A stretch of DNA of 64,000 nucleotides from Drosophila persimilis (taxonomy: Eukaryota; Arthropoda; Insecta; Diptera; Drosophilidae), in NCBI RefSeq assembly GCF_003286085.1, contig NW_020825288.1, positions 16,864,001-16,928,000 on the forward strand, given 5' to 3'. Positions 11,913-25,184 of this stretch are shown piece by piece. The notes under the pieces were generated by a model. It was not told where the DNA came from and ran no database searches. It saw only the letters and a program-made list of their open reading frames with translations. The position numbers and the translations under genes were made by a program. Position 1 is the first letter of the stretch. Each line of letters opens with the position of its first letter.

Positions 11913-13341
11913 GCTTGTTCTATCTCTGTGATGTGGTTTTATCTAAGGGACAGGACACGCCCCCACGCCTCACAATCTGGGCTTCACGGGGGCCGGGTCC
12001 TGGTCGCTTAGTCAACAGTTGACTTTGCCTTTGTTTATGACATGTCCCCTCATTCATTTTAATTAATTCTAGCTAGCATTTTGCGCCCATGGCAATGACG
12101 TCGCAATGCAAACAATAAAAAACCATCGCACAAAGGACGACTCCGACAAGGACTCCGACTCGACTCGGCTTCGACTTGGCTCGGACTCGGACTAGGACTA
12201 GGACTCCAAAGCGTTGGCATTTGAAGGACTGAAGCACTGAAGCACCGAGAGGTCTTGGACTTATGTAAAAATCACGGAGGCGTTTATGCTGGCCAACTAT
12301 TTTTATTTTCATTTTCATTTTTATGCTCATTCCTGGCCCTAGCAACATTGCGATGTCGAGGCCATTCGCGGCGGCACTGGAGGCGCACTACGGGGGCATG
12401 GGGCATTATTGACGTAGTTTATGGAGCCATTTATGACGATTCAACATTTTTATTTCAACCACAGTGCAAGGAAACGAGGGAAACCTGGGGCGGGGGGAGA
12501 TTCGAGCAAGCATCAACTTAAATTTACTGCTGGTAAAAGCCGCTTGCTCCGGTGTGTGGGTAAATAAAAACAAAAGACAACGGACCTTTGAAGGAGAGCC
12601 AGCTCTGAACAATGCCAAAACACATCCAAAGAGTCAGGCCATAGATAAAGCTTAGATGCGCAAAGCGTATCGAGTTTCTATTATCTTCTCGCCGTGGAGG
12701 AACCGTCGCGACGTCTGGGAGTCGAAAAGTTTTTACGCAAAAGACAGAGAACTTAAAAAATAAAAAAAAAAATAAATAAGGCAGGCCACAAAAAGCGCCA
12801 GGAGGAGCATCGTTTCCCCAGCACAGCCAGAAGGCACAAGCTGAAGCTGAAGCAGAGGCAGAGGCAGAAGCAGAAGGAGCAGCATACTCACACAAGCGCA
12901 TAATGAAGCGCGTCATTATCCTTAAGATACATAAACAATGCCAACAAGGAGCAGCAGCAGCAGCAACAGCAGCTGACTGGAATGGAATGGAAGGTAGAGC
13001 TATATCCATAGTCATGGCTGAACTATAAGCCAAACAAACAGAAACAGAAGCACAAGCAGCAGCAACAATAGGCCACGCGGAGGAAGCAAGTGAGTGGAAA
13101 ATACTGCTCCGCTCCTGTATTGTTTTCCATGCTTTTCCCCAGCTTAATTACCAGGCCGAGGAACGAAGAGTAGATAGTTCCTTGAACTGCAGAAAAGTTT
13201 AACAGATGGGGGCACATACATAAGTGACGGAGTGTCGTTATGCAAAAGCTTAAACGGTTCTGCGAACCCACATACCGAAAACCTATTGAATATTGCATGA
13301 ATAAGTAGTAGCAAAACCAATTTACTGAATGCCATCTGCTA

Positions 13342-13367
13342 TGTGTGTGTGTGTGTGTGTGTGTGTG
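13342..13367. repeat. (TG)n microsatellite
   Basis: Thirteen perfect TG units. Confidence 0.97.
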
Positions 13368-13831
13368 ACCTCTGGATTGATTATGGAATTTCCAATTAGC
13401 TTATATAAATATTATTTCAACATCCAGACATAAACACACGAGAGGGAGCAGCTTTTTATTGTGGTCTGATCGGGGGAATAATAAAATTAATCAAAAAAGT
13501 GCATAGAATAATATGCATGGGAAATATTTTTAATAGATCAGTTCTCGTTTTAGTGTGCGGCATTTACAAGTTTATTTTCTCAGAGAAATCTCCCCCCTTT
13601 GTTTCTTGTCGAGAGCATTTATTGGTTTTTGAATTTTAATTAAAATTTGATGGCCAGCGGCGCCAAATGCAGAGAGAGTCAGCCAGGCAGCCAGCCCGGC
13701 GTCGCCTACACAAATATTCCGTATCTCACAGAAGGGTGCGGCAGCTGGTTTTCCTATTGCAGAAAGAAATGTAATAGGGGCTTACAGATCATATCTGGCC
13801 ATGAGCTCTGACCACCAGCAGTGAGAGCTCA

Positions 13832-13870
13832 CTGCCTGCCTGCCTGCATGCCTGCCTGCATGCCTGCCTG
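13832..13870. repeat. CTGC/CATGC tetranucleotide array
   Basis: CTGC units interrupted twice by ATGC. Confidence 0.9.
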
Positions 13871-14450
13871 TTGTCTAATATTGTTCAGGATTTTGTTTGG
13901 CAGCTGCATTTTCAAGCCACGCACATCCGTACGTACATATGTTCTCGTCTTGCCAATAAAAGTTTATTAAGCCAACAAATGCCGGGCCATAAGAGTGGGC
14001 TGATGGATTGATGATAGGGAGAGAGAGACAGAGAGAGAGAGTACCTGGAGACCAATCAAATTACGCTGGCGGTGCAGTGAGCCCCGGAGCCACGAAATTT
14101 CATTTGTGTTAAGCTGGCTAAATTGTTTTGCTTATTATGTTGCTGCTATTGCATGGTGCACGTGGTGTATGAGTAATGTTTATATGAAAATTATGCAAAA
14201 TGCATATTAAAAAAAAAGGGGAAAGCTTCCGCCTGCCGCCCTGCAACGGGTGTATGTGTGTGTGTGTGCTGTAAAAATGTGAGCCAAAAGCTTCTTAAGG
14301 ATTAAAAACGTCAGCAATTTTGCGGTACACAAAAAAAGGATACCAAAAACAAAAAAGGAAAGGCCAAAAGGGAAACAAAGCAAAGGCAACAGCCACAAAA
14401 ATATTTAATAAATTTTACAAGTAAATAAGCACCAGAGCACCAGCCAGCCA

Positions 14451-14452
<2 letters not shown>

Positions 14453-14494
<42 letters not shown>
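14453..14494. repeat. (CAG)14 microsatellite
   Basis: Fourteen perfect CAG units. In the minus-strand frame it gives a poly-Cys or poly-Leu run, but no real gene context surrounds it. Confidence 0.97.
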
Positions 14495-14496
<2 letters not shown>

Positions 14497-16032
14497 AAGT
14501 TGTAAAAACTGCAAAAGCGCAGGATTTTTGTTGTCCTTTCGTGTTGCAGAGCGAGAGTCCTGGATAGTCCGCTCGGATTCCGGGACTAAGGACCAGGGGC
14601 CAAGAGCCACCGCCACATGTTAATGATAGTTTGGCAAAGCCGCAGCTGCAACAAATCTGTTGCCACACCGTGGAAGTAAGCAAGCAAGCAAGGGGTTGCC
14701 CTGTGTGGCCCTGCTACACAGTTGTGTGGCACTGGGCAGTGGGCTGGAGGCAAGGGCGAGTGTGTGCGCCTTAGTTGACTGACATGTAAATAAAAGTAAA
14801 GTGCGTTGACGGTTGAGGTGGGTGATGTGATGCCCGTGGCCGCTCATACACGGCACATTTGGCTTTAATGCTGCATAATCGCCAAACAATTTCATTTCTC
14901 GCACTCTGCACTTCCCCAGCCCCAGTGCCATCGACGCTGTCATTGTCGTTGGCTTTTGGCTTTAGCTGTGGCTGCGGGGCTCCTGATTTCCTGCGAGTGT
15001 CAACAGTTTTGCAAGCTGCACGCAGGACCATAAACACACAACCCCCCACACACACAGGAGGAGGAGGAGGAGGCATGAGGTCCTTCAGGTCTTCGGTTGG
15101 GCTGGTTTCGGGTCACTTAAGTTTTATGTGGCGAAACGCGTTACCAAATTGCGTTCAAATTGCGCACGCAGATAACAGTTTTTCATTACGGCACATAAAA
15201 GCGTTTGCCATTGTTCCCCGTTCATCCTCGCTGCTGCCTTTGCTGCCTCTGATGCTAGTGCCCTGCCAAAATTGTTACGCCAACACGTGCCACACTTTGC
15301 AGCTCATGTCAGCAGACAGGACACATCAACAGAAGCAACACCCACACAGCCACAGCCACAGGAACAGCAACAGCAACAGGCGTAGCTTTGTCCAGTGTTT
15401 AGTGCAATACTCTCCAATTGCCGCCCCACACCCCCACACTGCCGCTGATGATTCTATGGCACTTGGAATAGAAGCTTTCCAAAGGACACGCAGCAGCAGA
15501 CAGGCGACACCAATCTATTCCCGGGATTTCGCTTATTTACTGGCGCCAGTTGTTGGACAAGTTAATTTTTCAACTGCCTAAGCGGCCGAAAGCCGATTCG
15601 AGTCTGTCTCCCCAATTCTGATTTAAATATGTCGCAAGGAGGCTGGCAATGCCAACATTTTGCTAGGGCAATGGAGAATGGAGATTGATTGGCGCCCGTC
15701 GTTAGTCGAGTGTCGAGTCTCTGCCTCAGCAAACGTTTCAGTTGCCATTGTGGAGCATGGTGCGGGGGCATCGAGCACACGATTTTGGGCGCCGACAATG
15801 AAAAACTTTCCTGCTCATCATGCGTGCAAGTTTCCGCCGACATTTTAATTGAAAAATACTTAGCAAACTCGGTTCGTAGTCGCACTCTCAGCCGTCGCCC
15901 TACTCTCGCTTCGCACTTGTTGTCTCTGCTCAAGAGAGTGTCAAATGGCAAACACTTGGCCGGGGTCTCAGTCTCAGCATCGGCTCAGCCCTCGCCGTTG
16001 AAGTGCACTTAAGACAAGACCATCGCTCCCGT

Positions 16033-16072
16033 TGCCGCTGCCGCTGCCACTGCCACTGCCACTGCCGCTGCA
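16033..16072. repeat. GCCGCT/GCCACT hexamer array
   Basis: About seven six-base units of the same family as the arrays at 2.5, 29.8 and 58.9 kb. Confidence 0.9.
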
Positions 16073-16770
16073 AGGTGTGAAATGCACACGTACATATGCC
16101 ATGGCAACGCCAACGCCAACGACGGCACGGGCCCTAGTCAATAAACCCTGCTCGATTTTAATTGCTGGCTTAAGTTGCGCCCGCTCTTCCTGTCGTCCCT
16201 GCGGTGTCCTTTCGCTGCCCTACTAACCTAAAACTCGAAGTTGGATGCCGGTGCCGGTGCCTGGGCTGCTCTTTCCTGGGCCAAGCCGCTCTCTTAGTGC
16301 GCGCTCTTAGCCGCCGGCAGACGCGACGATAGTGTTTTTAATTTAGCCAGGATTAGGATGGGGCTCGTGTTTAATTTCAAGAACAGCAAAAAAAGGGTCC
16401 ATGATTTTCCAGGAGCGAGAGTGTCTGTGTGCTCCACGCCTCACGTCCCGTCCGTGTGGCACGTCGCACTCTTTCTTATTACGCACTCGTAAAAGGAAAC
16501 GGCTGGTTGGCTGACTTGTCCTGTCCGTTCGCCTCGCCTCGCCTCGTTTCGACTCGTTCTGGATTATATGCCATTAACTCTGCCATTGCATATCGCTGCG
16601 TGATGTCTTTAGCGCGTGCAGTTCTCGGCCTGGCTCTGACTGGCCTGGTCTGCTGTTTGTCACTGTAATAAACTCGGTAACAAATTGTTGGCTCCCCTTC
16701 TATCTCTCGCTATGTGATGTTTAACCCTTCAGCGTTGACGCTAACATTTTGACACGCACGTGTCGAAAAA

Positions 16771-17800
16771 AAAAACAAAAAAAAGACGCGCATAAATTTT
16801 TAAGTGATTAAAAAAGTGCCATACCGTACACTCCATCCGCAGACAGAGAGAGCAAAAACATTTAAATGCCAGCAACGTGCAAAAAATAAATTGTTGTCAA
16901 TGTTGCAAGTTAAGTGCCACACACGCACACAGCTGGGTCTCTTATCAGTCGGGGAACGATATGGCAGTGGCACACAGCAGCACACAGCATCCACAAGTCC
17001 AAGTGCCATTTCCGTTTTGTTCCGTTTCGTTCCACACTTTTCGCAGGACTCGTCGTCTTCGTGGATGCCTTTCGCCGTGTGTGTTCCGAGGATGCCGCAT
17101 GCTTCGGCTGTGCGCTCGTTACCGTTCGACATCGACTGCAAATCAGTTTGAAAATGTCTTTCGTGCGGTTCGGTTAGTGTAACGGGTACAATATCCATCC
17201 AGCTGTCGCTTCGGCTTCCACTGGGAACTGGGAAATAGAGAGCCCAAAAAGGCATGCCATGCCCCAAAAGTAAACAGCAGCAAGAACAGCAGAGTTTCGC
17301 AATAATTAAATAACATTTGCCCAACACACACAAAATTGTGGCACTCGAGTGCTCGCATCACAGGGGACTACCCCACTACAAAAAACAATAGAATAAACAC
17401 GATCCGAGTGAATGTATGCCGGCATCTATCTACATCCACATCTATATCTATGTCCATCAGACATCACACATCACACAACAACAAAAACAAAGACAAAGAT
17501 AACCCGCCGATGCTCCGTGGTTTAGTGTCAATTTGCATTGATGAACTGTACGCCGGCACTCGCCGTGCATACGAAAAGAAAACCCATAACCCATCCATAA
17601 GCAGCCATCGATAATCAAAGTCTGCCAGGAACTGCCTCCAGACAGAGTGAGAGAGAGGGAGTCCTTTGAAGTCCTCGAACCTTTGTGCGGTGTCTGTGTA
17701 AGAGAGTGCGTTGTCCCCCCCACAGTGTGCAAAAGTGTGAAAAAGCGCAAAATAAATATTAAAAGCAAAACGTGCGTGGATTAGAAAGCATAACCCGTAG
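16771..17800 (+). other. Leader-like A-rich sequence, possible 5' untranslated region
   Basis: Two parts (about 16780-16920 and 17722-17782) have the A-rich, GTGC-punctuated look of fly 5' leaders, for example AAAAGTGTGAAAAAGCGC. Upstream of the first is a palindromic CACGTG in ACGCACGTGTCG. A 12-base palindrome GCACTCGAGTGC lies at 17341-17352. No initiator with downstream element and no strong donor follows, so this is suggestive only. Confidence 0.15.
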
Positions 17801-18375
17801 AGCACCGACCATACGGCCGGGCTGCTGCTGGAAGGATCTGAAAGAGCTCTGCTCTGCTCCCCGCAATAAGGTTGGTATCGCATTTAGATGCTGCACGGTG
17901 GGGCACCCACAGCCAGTTCAATGCACTGGCTCTGCCACAGAGCGGTGTACATACTACATGGCCTTTCATTTTGTGCTCTGGTTCTGGCTCTCGTTGTTTG
18001 TTTTCTGTTTTCTTTTTGGTATCGTGTTTTTGTTTTCAGTTCCTTCGCTCTTTTCTATTTTTATTAGCGGGCGCGCACGGTGCCGCATAATTTACGCTAA
18101 CTTTTATTCTGCCACGAGTTCGCGCTCGCTCGTCACTGGACTGGAAATTCTGTCCTCCTGCTGTCCGACGCGTCGTGCAAACAGAAACTGAAATTTGAAT
18201 TCTCCGCTAAGTGGGTCGCTTGCAAAACTTGCACCTGTCATAGGGGGGCATGGGCATGGGGGGATGGGGCATTGGGCATTGGGCATCAGAGCGAACATAT
18301 GCCAAGGGCAAACAATCGGTTGACAACACTTCACCCACCTCCCCCTCGATCCACTCTCTCTATCCATTTTTGAGC

Positions 18376-18413
18376 CGTGAGGGTCCGTGAGTCCGTGAGT
18401 CCGTGAGTCCGTG
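18376..18413. repeat. Ten-base tandem repeat (GTCCGTGAGT)
   Basis: Nearly four tandem copies, the first and last imperfect. Confidence 0.9.
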
Positions 18414-18740
18414 TTGATTTATGACAATCGAAGATGGTGAAGGAGTTGTGTGGTCCAAAGGCCCAAAGGCCCATACTCATACTATACCTGTCCCTGCCAC
18501 CAAGTAGCTGTGCCACAATTTCCGTCCAACTGGAAACTAAATAATTATGTGGCTCAGGTGGGTGGCTGGTGGCTGGGGAGTGGGAGTGGGATGCTGCTCT
18601 TTACCTGGTAGCTGGAGCCCCTGGGTCCCAGTTGCTGTGGCTGCTGCTGCTGCTGGTGTCTGTTGAGTTTAACGAACATTTATGCGAGTGCGGTTGTTTA
18701 TGCTGAGCTCGAGTTATGTGGCACTTAAGAGGCGTGGCAA

Positions 18741-18761
18741 CCACACACACACACACACACA
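18741..18761. repeat. (CA)n microsatellite
   Basis: Uninterrupted CA dinucleotides. Confidence 0.95.
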
Positions 18762-19860
18762 TGTCTACATATGCAAAAGGGGGTCTCAGTCATGTGTGTG
18801 GCACTCACAAGGCAAGAGCAACGTTTGCATATGTTCATCAAGAATGAATTAAAAGTTATTTTAAATTCGTGACACTCGCCTAATTTTGCATGTCTCTCAA
18901 TGTGCGAGTGTGTGTGAGTGTACATGTGTGACTGTATGAGGATGAGTGGGGTCTCTGGCAGTGGTTCTGGCTGCTTTTGCCCGAGTTACTGTGCTTAAGT
19001 GTCTGTGTCGGCAGGAGGTGTCGGTGTCACCTGCCAGACTTACTACGTACTCGCACTCCCAGCCAGCCAGTCTGACTGCTCCACGACTATGATGCTGCCA
19101 CTCACAAGATCTCACACACACGCACACAGATACATCATATGTGTGCCCCACAAGGACTGTGGGTCGCAAGTGAATTAAATTTCAAATGTTTCCTAATTTA
19201 CTTTTTCGGTTTCTCGTTGACAGTTCAAATTGCTATAACAAATTTTCTAGCGTTACGCATGCCGTTCATCCATTTCACTTTGCACCTCCGCCCGCCCTCC
19301 CCTACGCCCCAGTGGGTGGGGGAGGGGCGGCATGCCGCACGCACACATTCATAAGTGAAATATTATGTACAACTGTCGTTCGTCGTGTTTGTTTTTCTTC
19401 GTTTGGCTTTCTTTTTCGCAGTTTTTCCGCACATTTTTTTCGCGCGTTGCTCGGATTTTTTCTCCGTGGCGAAAATAAATGAAGCCATTCGAGCGCAATC
19501 AGAATTTCGCATTAAAGCGTGCCACACACACGCATTGCCGATGCGATTGTCAGATTGAGAGAATGGCCACACCACGCCCCCACCCAAACGACCCAAACAT
19601 TCAACCAGAACGCCAGGACTCCACGACGCCAGGATACGCATATAGGAAACGCATAGGGGCAGCAGGCATGGCATGGGGCTTAGGGTGATTTCCTTGAGGA
19701 GTGTGGCTTACAGCTCTAACTGTTGCGGCTGCCAGGTGAAGATATCGAACACGTAATGGGAATGCGAGTACGGTATACGGCACCTACGAGGAGGGATCCT
19801 TGGGATAAATCGGCTGAATGGAAGTGAAAAATTTCACAACATAAATTCTGCTTAAGGGAA

Positions 19861-20270
19861 GATCGAGGTTAGACCATAGGATATCCGCTAAATAGAGTTA
19901 TTTTCTCTCTGTTTGATGGAGAAATCCTTATACTACATTCAACCCGAACCACAATATATTTTCATATGTTTTTCAAGAATCTATACCAAAATTCAAATTT
20001 AAAATAAGTATATTGAATTTAAATAAGAAAATATTTCATTTAAATATGAAATATATATAAATATTAGAACTTTTGGGCTCCAATTAAATTAATTAATGAT
20101 TCTTGAAGCTGCTTTATCCTCCGAAACTCAGAGTTTTAAAAAAAAATTAGGTACATTCAGACAAAGGTTAGCAAGCGGACAAGGTTCTACTGTAATATAT
20201 CCTAGCAACTTAAACACGGAAAATGCTCGGATGATACTCGTAGAGAGCTCTCCATCATGGTTTAAGCTCT
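19861..20270. other. AT-rich island with perfect hairpin
   Basis: The island is AT-rich with runs of AAATTTAAA. ATATTTCAT (20031-20039) and ATGAAATAT (20046-20054) are exact complements around TTAAAT. No coding or recognisable transposon sequence is visible. Confidence 0.5.
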
Positions 20271-20450
20271 AGCAAGCGGCAGCCATCAGCGGAGTGTCTG
20301 TCTGTCTGTCTGTGCCTTCGTTCATTCGTTTGTCTCTAAAAACCATTTACAGTTTTCAGTTAACTCGAAAGGCAAACGGAATTGCTGCGTGCAAAATAAA
20401 TAAATACTTTGGAAACTCTTTCAGGCAAACGGCAAGGCACTCAGACATCA

Positions 20451-20522
20451 GCCCATCAGCCATCAGCTATACAGCAGTCAGCCAACAGCCAACAGCCATC
20501 AGCCATCAGCCATCAGCCATCT
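20451..20522. repeat. Degenerate CAGCCAT seven-base array
   Basis: About ten imperfect tandem units (CAGCCAT, CAGCCAA, CAGTCAG). Confidence 0.85.
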
Positions 20523-21174
20523 GTGTGGTGGGGAGTTGTATGGCAACTGTTTTTGCTAAACAGCTCGCAAATTGAACTTAAATGTAGTGCAATGCAATTA
20601 CAACTTATTTTGGGGGCAGTGCAACCGTCTTTGTTTCCGATGCTGCCGCAGCAGTCGTCTCGTCTCCGAGACGGGGATGGCCACAAAAAGTGCTTCAACG
20701 CAAATGAAATTAGTGTCAAAACGCTGGTTCTGCAAGTGCTGCATGCCTCGTCAAATCCATTTCCATGGAAAATGTAGGAGTAGTAGTAGTAGGAGGCTTG
20801 CGACAGGATAGCGACAGACTAACAGACAAACAGACAGACAGACAGGCGACAAGGCATGGCCCAAACATTGGGCGGATGGCGTCTACAAAAGTGGGCGTAA
20901 TCGCTGGCATCATCATGGCTCCACGTCCACGTCCACATCCATTTCCAGGTCCAGAACCAGGTCTGTGTCCGCTCTCTCTCTCAGAGATAGCAACCAACAA
21001 CTGGCAACCGGCTACAACAGCAACTAAAACATCATTTTTCCCCTGGTCTGTGTTTAGTTTTCCTGCTGCTGCTGTTGTTGTTGTTGGGGTTTTCTTGTTG
21101 CCAATGCTTTTTAACTTGATTATGGGCCCAAAAAAAAAAAAAAAGTAGAGCCAAGAGCGTGAGAGGGATAGAGT

Positions 21175-21186
21175 GGGGGGGGGGGG
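21175..21186. repeat. Poly-G tract
   Basis: Twelve consecutive G, 30 bases after a 15-base poly-A. Confidence 0.9.
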
Positions 21187-22103
21187 AAAGCGGCGCCGTT
21201 GTGCTGAATGAAATTGATGAAGTAGTTTCGAAAGCTGCAGCTGCTGCAGCAGCAGCAGCCGTGGCACAGGCAGCAGTGCTTCCAGCCGTAGGGAATGGAG
21301 AAAAAAGAACCCTTCCTGACCGAAGGTAAATAAGCCTTGTTTTTGCCTTCTGCTCTTTGCAACTTGTTTGCTGCTAAGTTTTTTTGCCAGAAGCGCCACG
21401 CTTTCACGCTGCAAATTGAATGGGATTTCGGGTACGACGGAGTAGGCGGCGCTCTGCTGTGCAGGTGCACGGTGCTCGGAGCAAGGCGGAGTGCAATGCC
21501 CTGGCAGATGATCCGGCGTACAACAAGGACAATGGAGTACATGAACCGAAAGCCATTGCGGCTTGCAAAACGGAGGCTTAAAAACTTGTGGCCTCGCGGC
21601 CTGGCGGCCTGGCGTTTGATTAACTTCAATCAGCGCTGGGGAATCGTTTTCAAAATTAAAATTTATTGCCAATTTGCGGGAAATTCGATTAAGCTTAGGC
21701 TCTCTCGGATACAAAGACCAAGCAAAAAGCAGGGCAAACCAAACGAAAGCAAAGCAAAGCAGGAAAAACACTCAGCTGGACATGGACAGCCAGGACATAG
21801 AGTGGAGGAGCACAGTAAGGAAATCCTGGGCATTTAAATCCAATATGTAAATGAAAACAAGACTAGGACGGGGACGGGGACGAGCACCAAGAGCAGTGCC
21901 AGGCATAGGCATTCGCCCCTGCCCCTTTTCGAACTGTTGAAAAGCTGTTGAAGTTTATTGGAAAAATATTCAAATCACGTGGGTGGTCTCAGGCTCATCT
22001 CCCTAGCAACGCTTCTTCCTTCGTCCTTCGTCCTTGGGCTGTGTGATAAAAATTGCCAAGAAATTACTTATAGATTGAATGAAATCGTCAGCAGACTGTC
22101 GGA

Positions 22104-22145
22104 CTCTGGCTCTGGCTCAGGTTCAGGCTCTGGCTCAGGTTCTGC
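22104..22145. repeat. CTCTGG/CTCAGG hexamer array
   Basis: About seven hexamer units. Confidence 0.85.
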
Positions 22146-22538
22146 TCTCTGGCACTGCTTTTGCTACATTTTTGATCAATTTAAATGCCCGGCTAAGACA
22201 ATAAAAAGTCTTATTGGGGCGGCTTAGCTGGGGATTTCAAGAGGCCACTGTCAGAGGCAAGTCCCTTGGCACCCGGATATTTTTGGCATGCAATTAAAAT
22301 TGAAGACGCCCCAGCAAAAGAAGCAGCATGGCAAATGGCTAAATGATGTACACGGACACGGTCCGGAACTCACCAAAAAACTTATCTAATAAGTGTCAGT
22401 GGAGCAACAGCAGGAACAACGTGCTGCGGCTGACCCCTAACCCCCGCCATTGGGCACAATGGACACAGTGGGGGTGGGGTCCAACCAATAGAAAGTTTCA
22501 CTTTCACTCAAGACTTTTGTCACTTTTCCTCCGGGACG

Positions 22539-22560
22539 GCTGCTGCTGCTGCTGCTGCTG
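22539..22560. repeat. (GCT)7 microsatellite
   Basis: Perfect trinucleotide run. Confidence 0.95.
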
Positions 22561-25183
22561 GGATCAATGGAGTGTGTCCGGAGAGTCACGGAAAATCAAT
22601 GCCTATAAATTGCTTTACGCCTGTTCTCGCTTATTTATAGCATAGGGATTTATGTACGGCATATTTATTTATGAACAACAATTTGCCGGCTGGTTTAAGG
22701 CCTCATTGATGCCAATGCCGAAACGCCTAGAGAGTCAGCCCGAAGCCGAAGAGGCCCAGAGGCGATGTGTCGTAAATTAGCAACAAATGTAAATAGTTCA
22801 ATAACAGAAAGGCCAATGGCAATGCCAATAACAATGTGTAGAACAGAGACCTGGCCTTTAGGGCAGAACAACGGGTCTAGAACGTCTGGTCTGTCTTTGG
22901 CTGGGGGCAGCAGCAGGAATAACAAGGTTGACATGTTTTATTTATGGCCAAAACGTAGACGACGACAAACGACATCGAAAGTAGCTGTTAAAATTGTTTT
23001 AATTTGCTGCCCAGAAACGCAGAAGAGAAGAGGGCAACATGACAGCAACAGCGACATCGACATCGACATCGACAGGAGCAACAACAACCAATCATCAAAT
23101 AAAAGCCCAAAACTGAAGGCCAACTGGAAGTCGAATGGGATGGGTCACTAAGCCAAGTGCCAAAAATACTGAAAGTGTGTTGGCAATTTTGGCCTCTTTG
23201 CTGCCAAAGACAAAGCTTGGAAAAATCTTTCCGAATATTTTTCTGATAATAGAATTCAGGAACACCATTTTCATGCTTTGGGAATTACAAATTTTCTGGG
23301 AGATGCAAGAGATGCAAAATTAAATCAGCAAAAAAGAATGGAAGGCGGACGAAAAATATCTTCTTTTTGAAATATCATGCCTCGATCTTCGTCTGCCAAT
23401 CGGTTTCTGTCTCGGGAATCATTTTCATGGCCTTGGTTTCTGCCGGCAAAGGATCCATAGCGACTGATCTGGCAGGTTTTTTTTATATAGAAACTGATTT
23501 TTTCACGGGAAAAATGGAAGATTATCTCCTGAGGATTCTGCTACTCGTATTTCTCGGAAAAGCTTTATTTTTTCCTTTCTCCCTCTGACAGTGTACAAGC
23601 AAAAACAATGTAATGAAATTAAAGTAATGAAAATTATCCATTCCTCAGTATCCTTGGAGTCATGATCTGCTTACACGAGCTGAAAGGCGCCACGGCGAGG
23701 CGGAAGATACATAAACATGGGTGCAAATGCGTGTTGCGTCCTCACATTGGTGGCCGCTGTCACACACACAACACCCCTGTTGACTGTTGTTCTCGTTGTT
23801 GTTGTGGCAGTTGATGCTACATTGCTGATGTTGCTGCTGCCCGCTCTGCTGCTGTTGTTGCTGCCCCTTCTGCTGCTGTTGCTTTCGGTCTTGGTGTTGT
23901 CTTGTCCCCTCGTTGGCTGCTGGTTAAGTGACCAAATCGAGTACCAAATGGCCCAAACGTCTGCCTCGACCCTATGTAATAATTCAATTGTGCGACACAG
24001 CGAAGCGGCAGAGCGGGAGAGTGGCAGAGCGGGGGACTAAGATTCGGGGCAACGCGACCACCCCAAAGATTGATGGCGTGCATTGAGACTTGCTTTTGGC
24101 GACATTTGTGTGACGTGTGTGCCAGCGTCTTGTTGAATTATGTATAGATATGTGTGTACGTGTGTTCGAGTGTTCGAGTGTATATGTAGGTTGGAGTGGG
24201 CTCTGAGGCGCAAATGTTCGGGGCTAAAAACTTTGCCAACTTCGAAAAACAAAAAAGAGAACAGAACAGAACAGAAAGCGAGAGAGAGAGAGTTTGAGGA
24301 TGGATGGAAAGAAAAGCAGCACGTGAAGCAAAGCCAAGGCCTTTCAGTGGATTTAAGTTGGCTTTGAGACTTGAAGTAAAGTACGAGTAAAGGCATGGCA
24401 TAGCCATCGTCATCTAGTCATAGACCAACACACACCCACACTCGTAGTCGTAGAGCCCCACCAGATAAGCATTTATACGCATTAAAGCGACTGAAAGGCC
24501 AACTTTTTGACCAACTTTTCCCCTTGGCAGCGGCAAAGTTATCAAAAATTCCACTTGCGCAGTGAATCAAGTGCCATTTACTGATTGTGCCACGGCGTGG
24601 AGCAGCGCCGCCTTGCCTAATCCGCTTCACATTTTATCAGCGCTGTGACAGTGGCTCACAGTATCTGTGTGTGTGTCTGTATGTGTCGTATCTGTGTGTG
24701 TGCACGCGCATTCATAAGTTGGCCAAAGCCTGAGCCTCTGGCCTGAAGCGCTTTTAGGCGCTCTTAGCGCCATACACACACAAACTTCTAGTGGGTGTGG
24801 AAACCGAGTGGAAGGGATGTCCTCGGCAGGACCCTATGGATGGGGTCGTGTTAAATCGACGCCTAATGCCGCATCTAAGCCCTTAACTACAACATTGACA
24901 GTTGTCGTTGTTGGCAGGACGAGCACTCTCCCTCTGGGAGCCCAAGGATAATGAATTAATCGAAGGCTAGACACGCATTTACATTTGAGCCACGCCGCGA
25001 CCCCAACGCCTGACACTAAAACTATTTGAGGCACGGACTACGGATTTTATCTAAGGAAAAGTTCCTTGGATGGCTCTACTTTAATGTCTTTCAGGCATGG
25101 TTTTTATTTAAAATTAATTAGAAACGCATTAGACGTGATTGCAGGATTAACTGAAACTCAATTAAATTGGGCTTATGGTCAAA

Positions 25184-25184
25184 C

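Larger units (their letters stand above)
11161..16770. other. Non-coding stretch with many simple repeats
   Basis: The stretch holds poly-T (11894-11912), a GACTCGG array near 12130-12215, a GCAGAGGCAGAAGC-type array near 12837-12880, (TG)n (13342-13367), a 16-base AT palindrome (13632-13647), a CTGC array (13832-13870), (CAG)14 (14453-14494), (GGA)6 (15056-15073) and a GCCACT array (16033-16072). Open frames that look long run through these tracts. A strong acceptor-like CAG ends at 11517 without a convincing donor downstream. Confidence 0.45.
17801..19860. other. Non-coding stretch
   Basis: The stretch holds a decamer tandem at 18376-18413, (CA)n at 18741-18761 and T-rich segments. On the minus strand a 25-codon ATG frame ends at a CAG/GTAAAG donor-like site (18679-18605). 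I see nothing else. Confidence 0.4.
20271..25170. other. Non-coding stretch with repeats and long chance-like frames
   Basis: The stretch holds CTGT units near 20296, a CAGCCAT array (20451-20522), poly-A 15 (21130-21144), poly-G 12 (21175-21186), a CTCTGG/CTCAGG array (22104-22145), (GCT)7 (22539-22560) and a GCTGTT-rich tract (23820-23885). The minus strand is open from 21771 to 20716, but through these tracts. I support no gene here. Confidence 0.45.

Noticed and set aside
14311-14683. Minus-strand frames with poly-Cys or poly-Leu
   Set aside because: They are the translation of the (CAG)14 microsatellite.
14859-15581. 240-codon ATG frame
   Set aside because: It contains Gly and His-Ser-Asn-Ser runs from GGA and CAG/CAC repeats, shows no domain and overlaps minus-strand frames of similar quality.
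23717-24040. Hydrophobic poly-Leu/Val frame that looks like membrane segments
   Set aside because: It is produced by a CTG/GTT-rich simple repeat.
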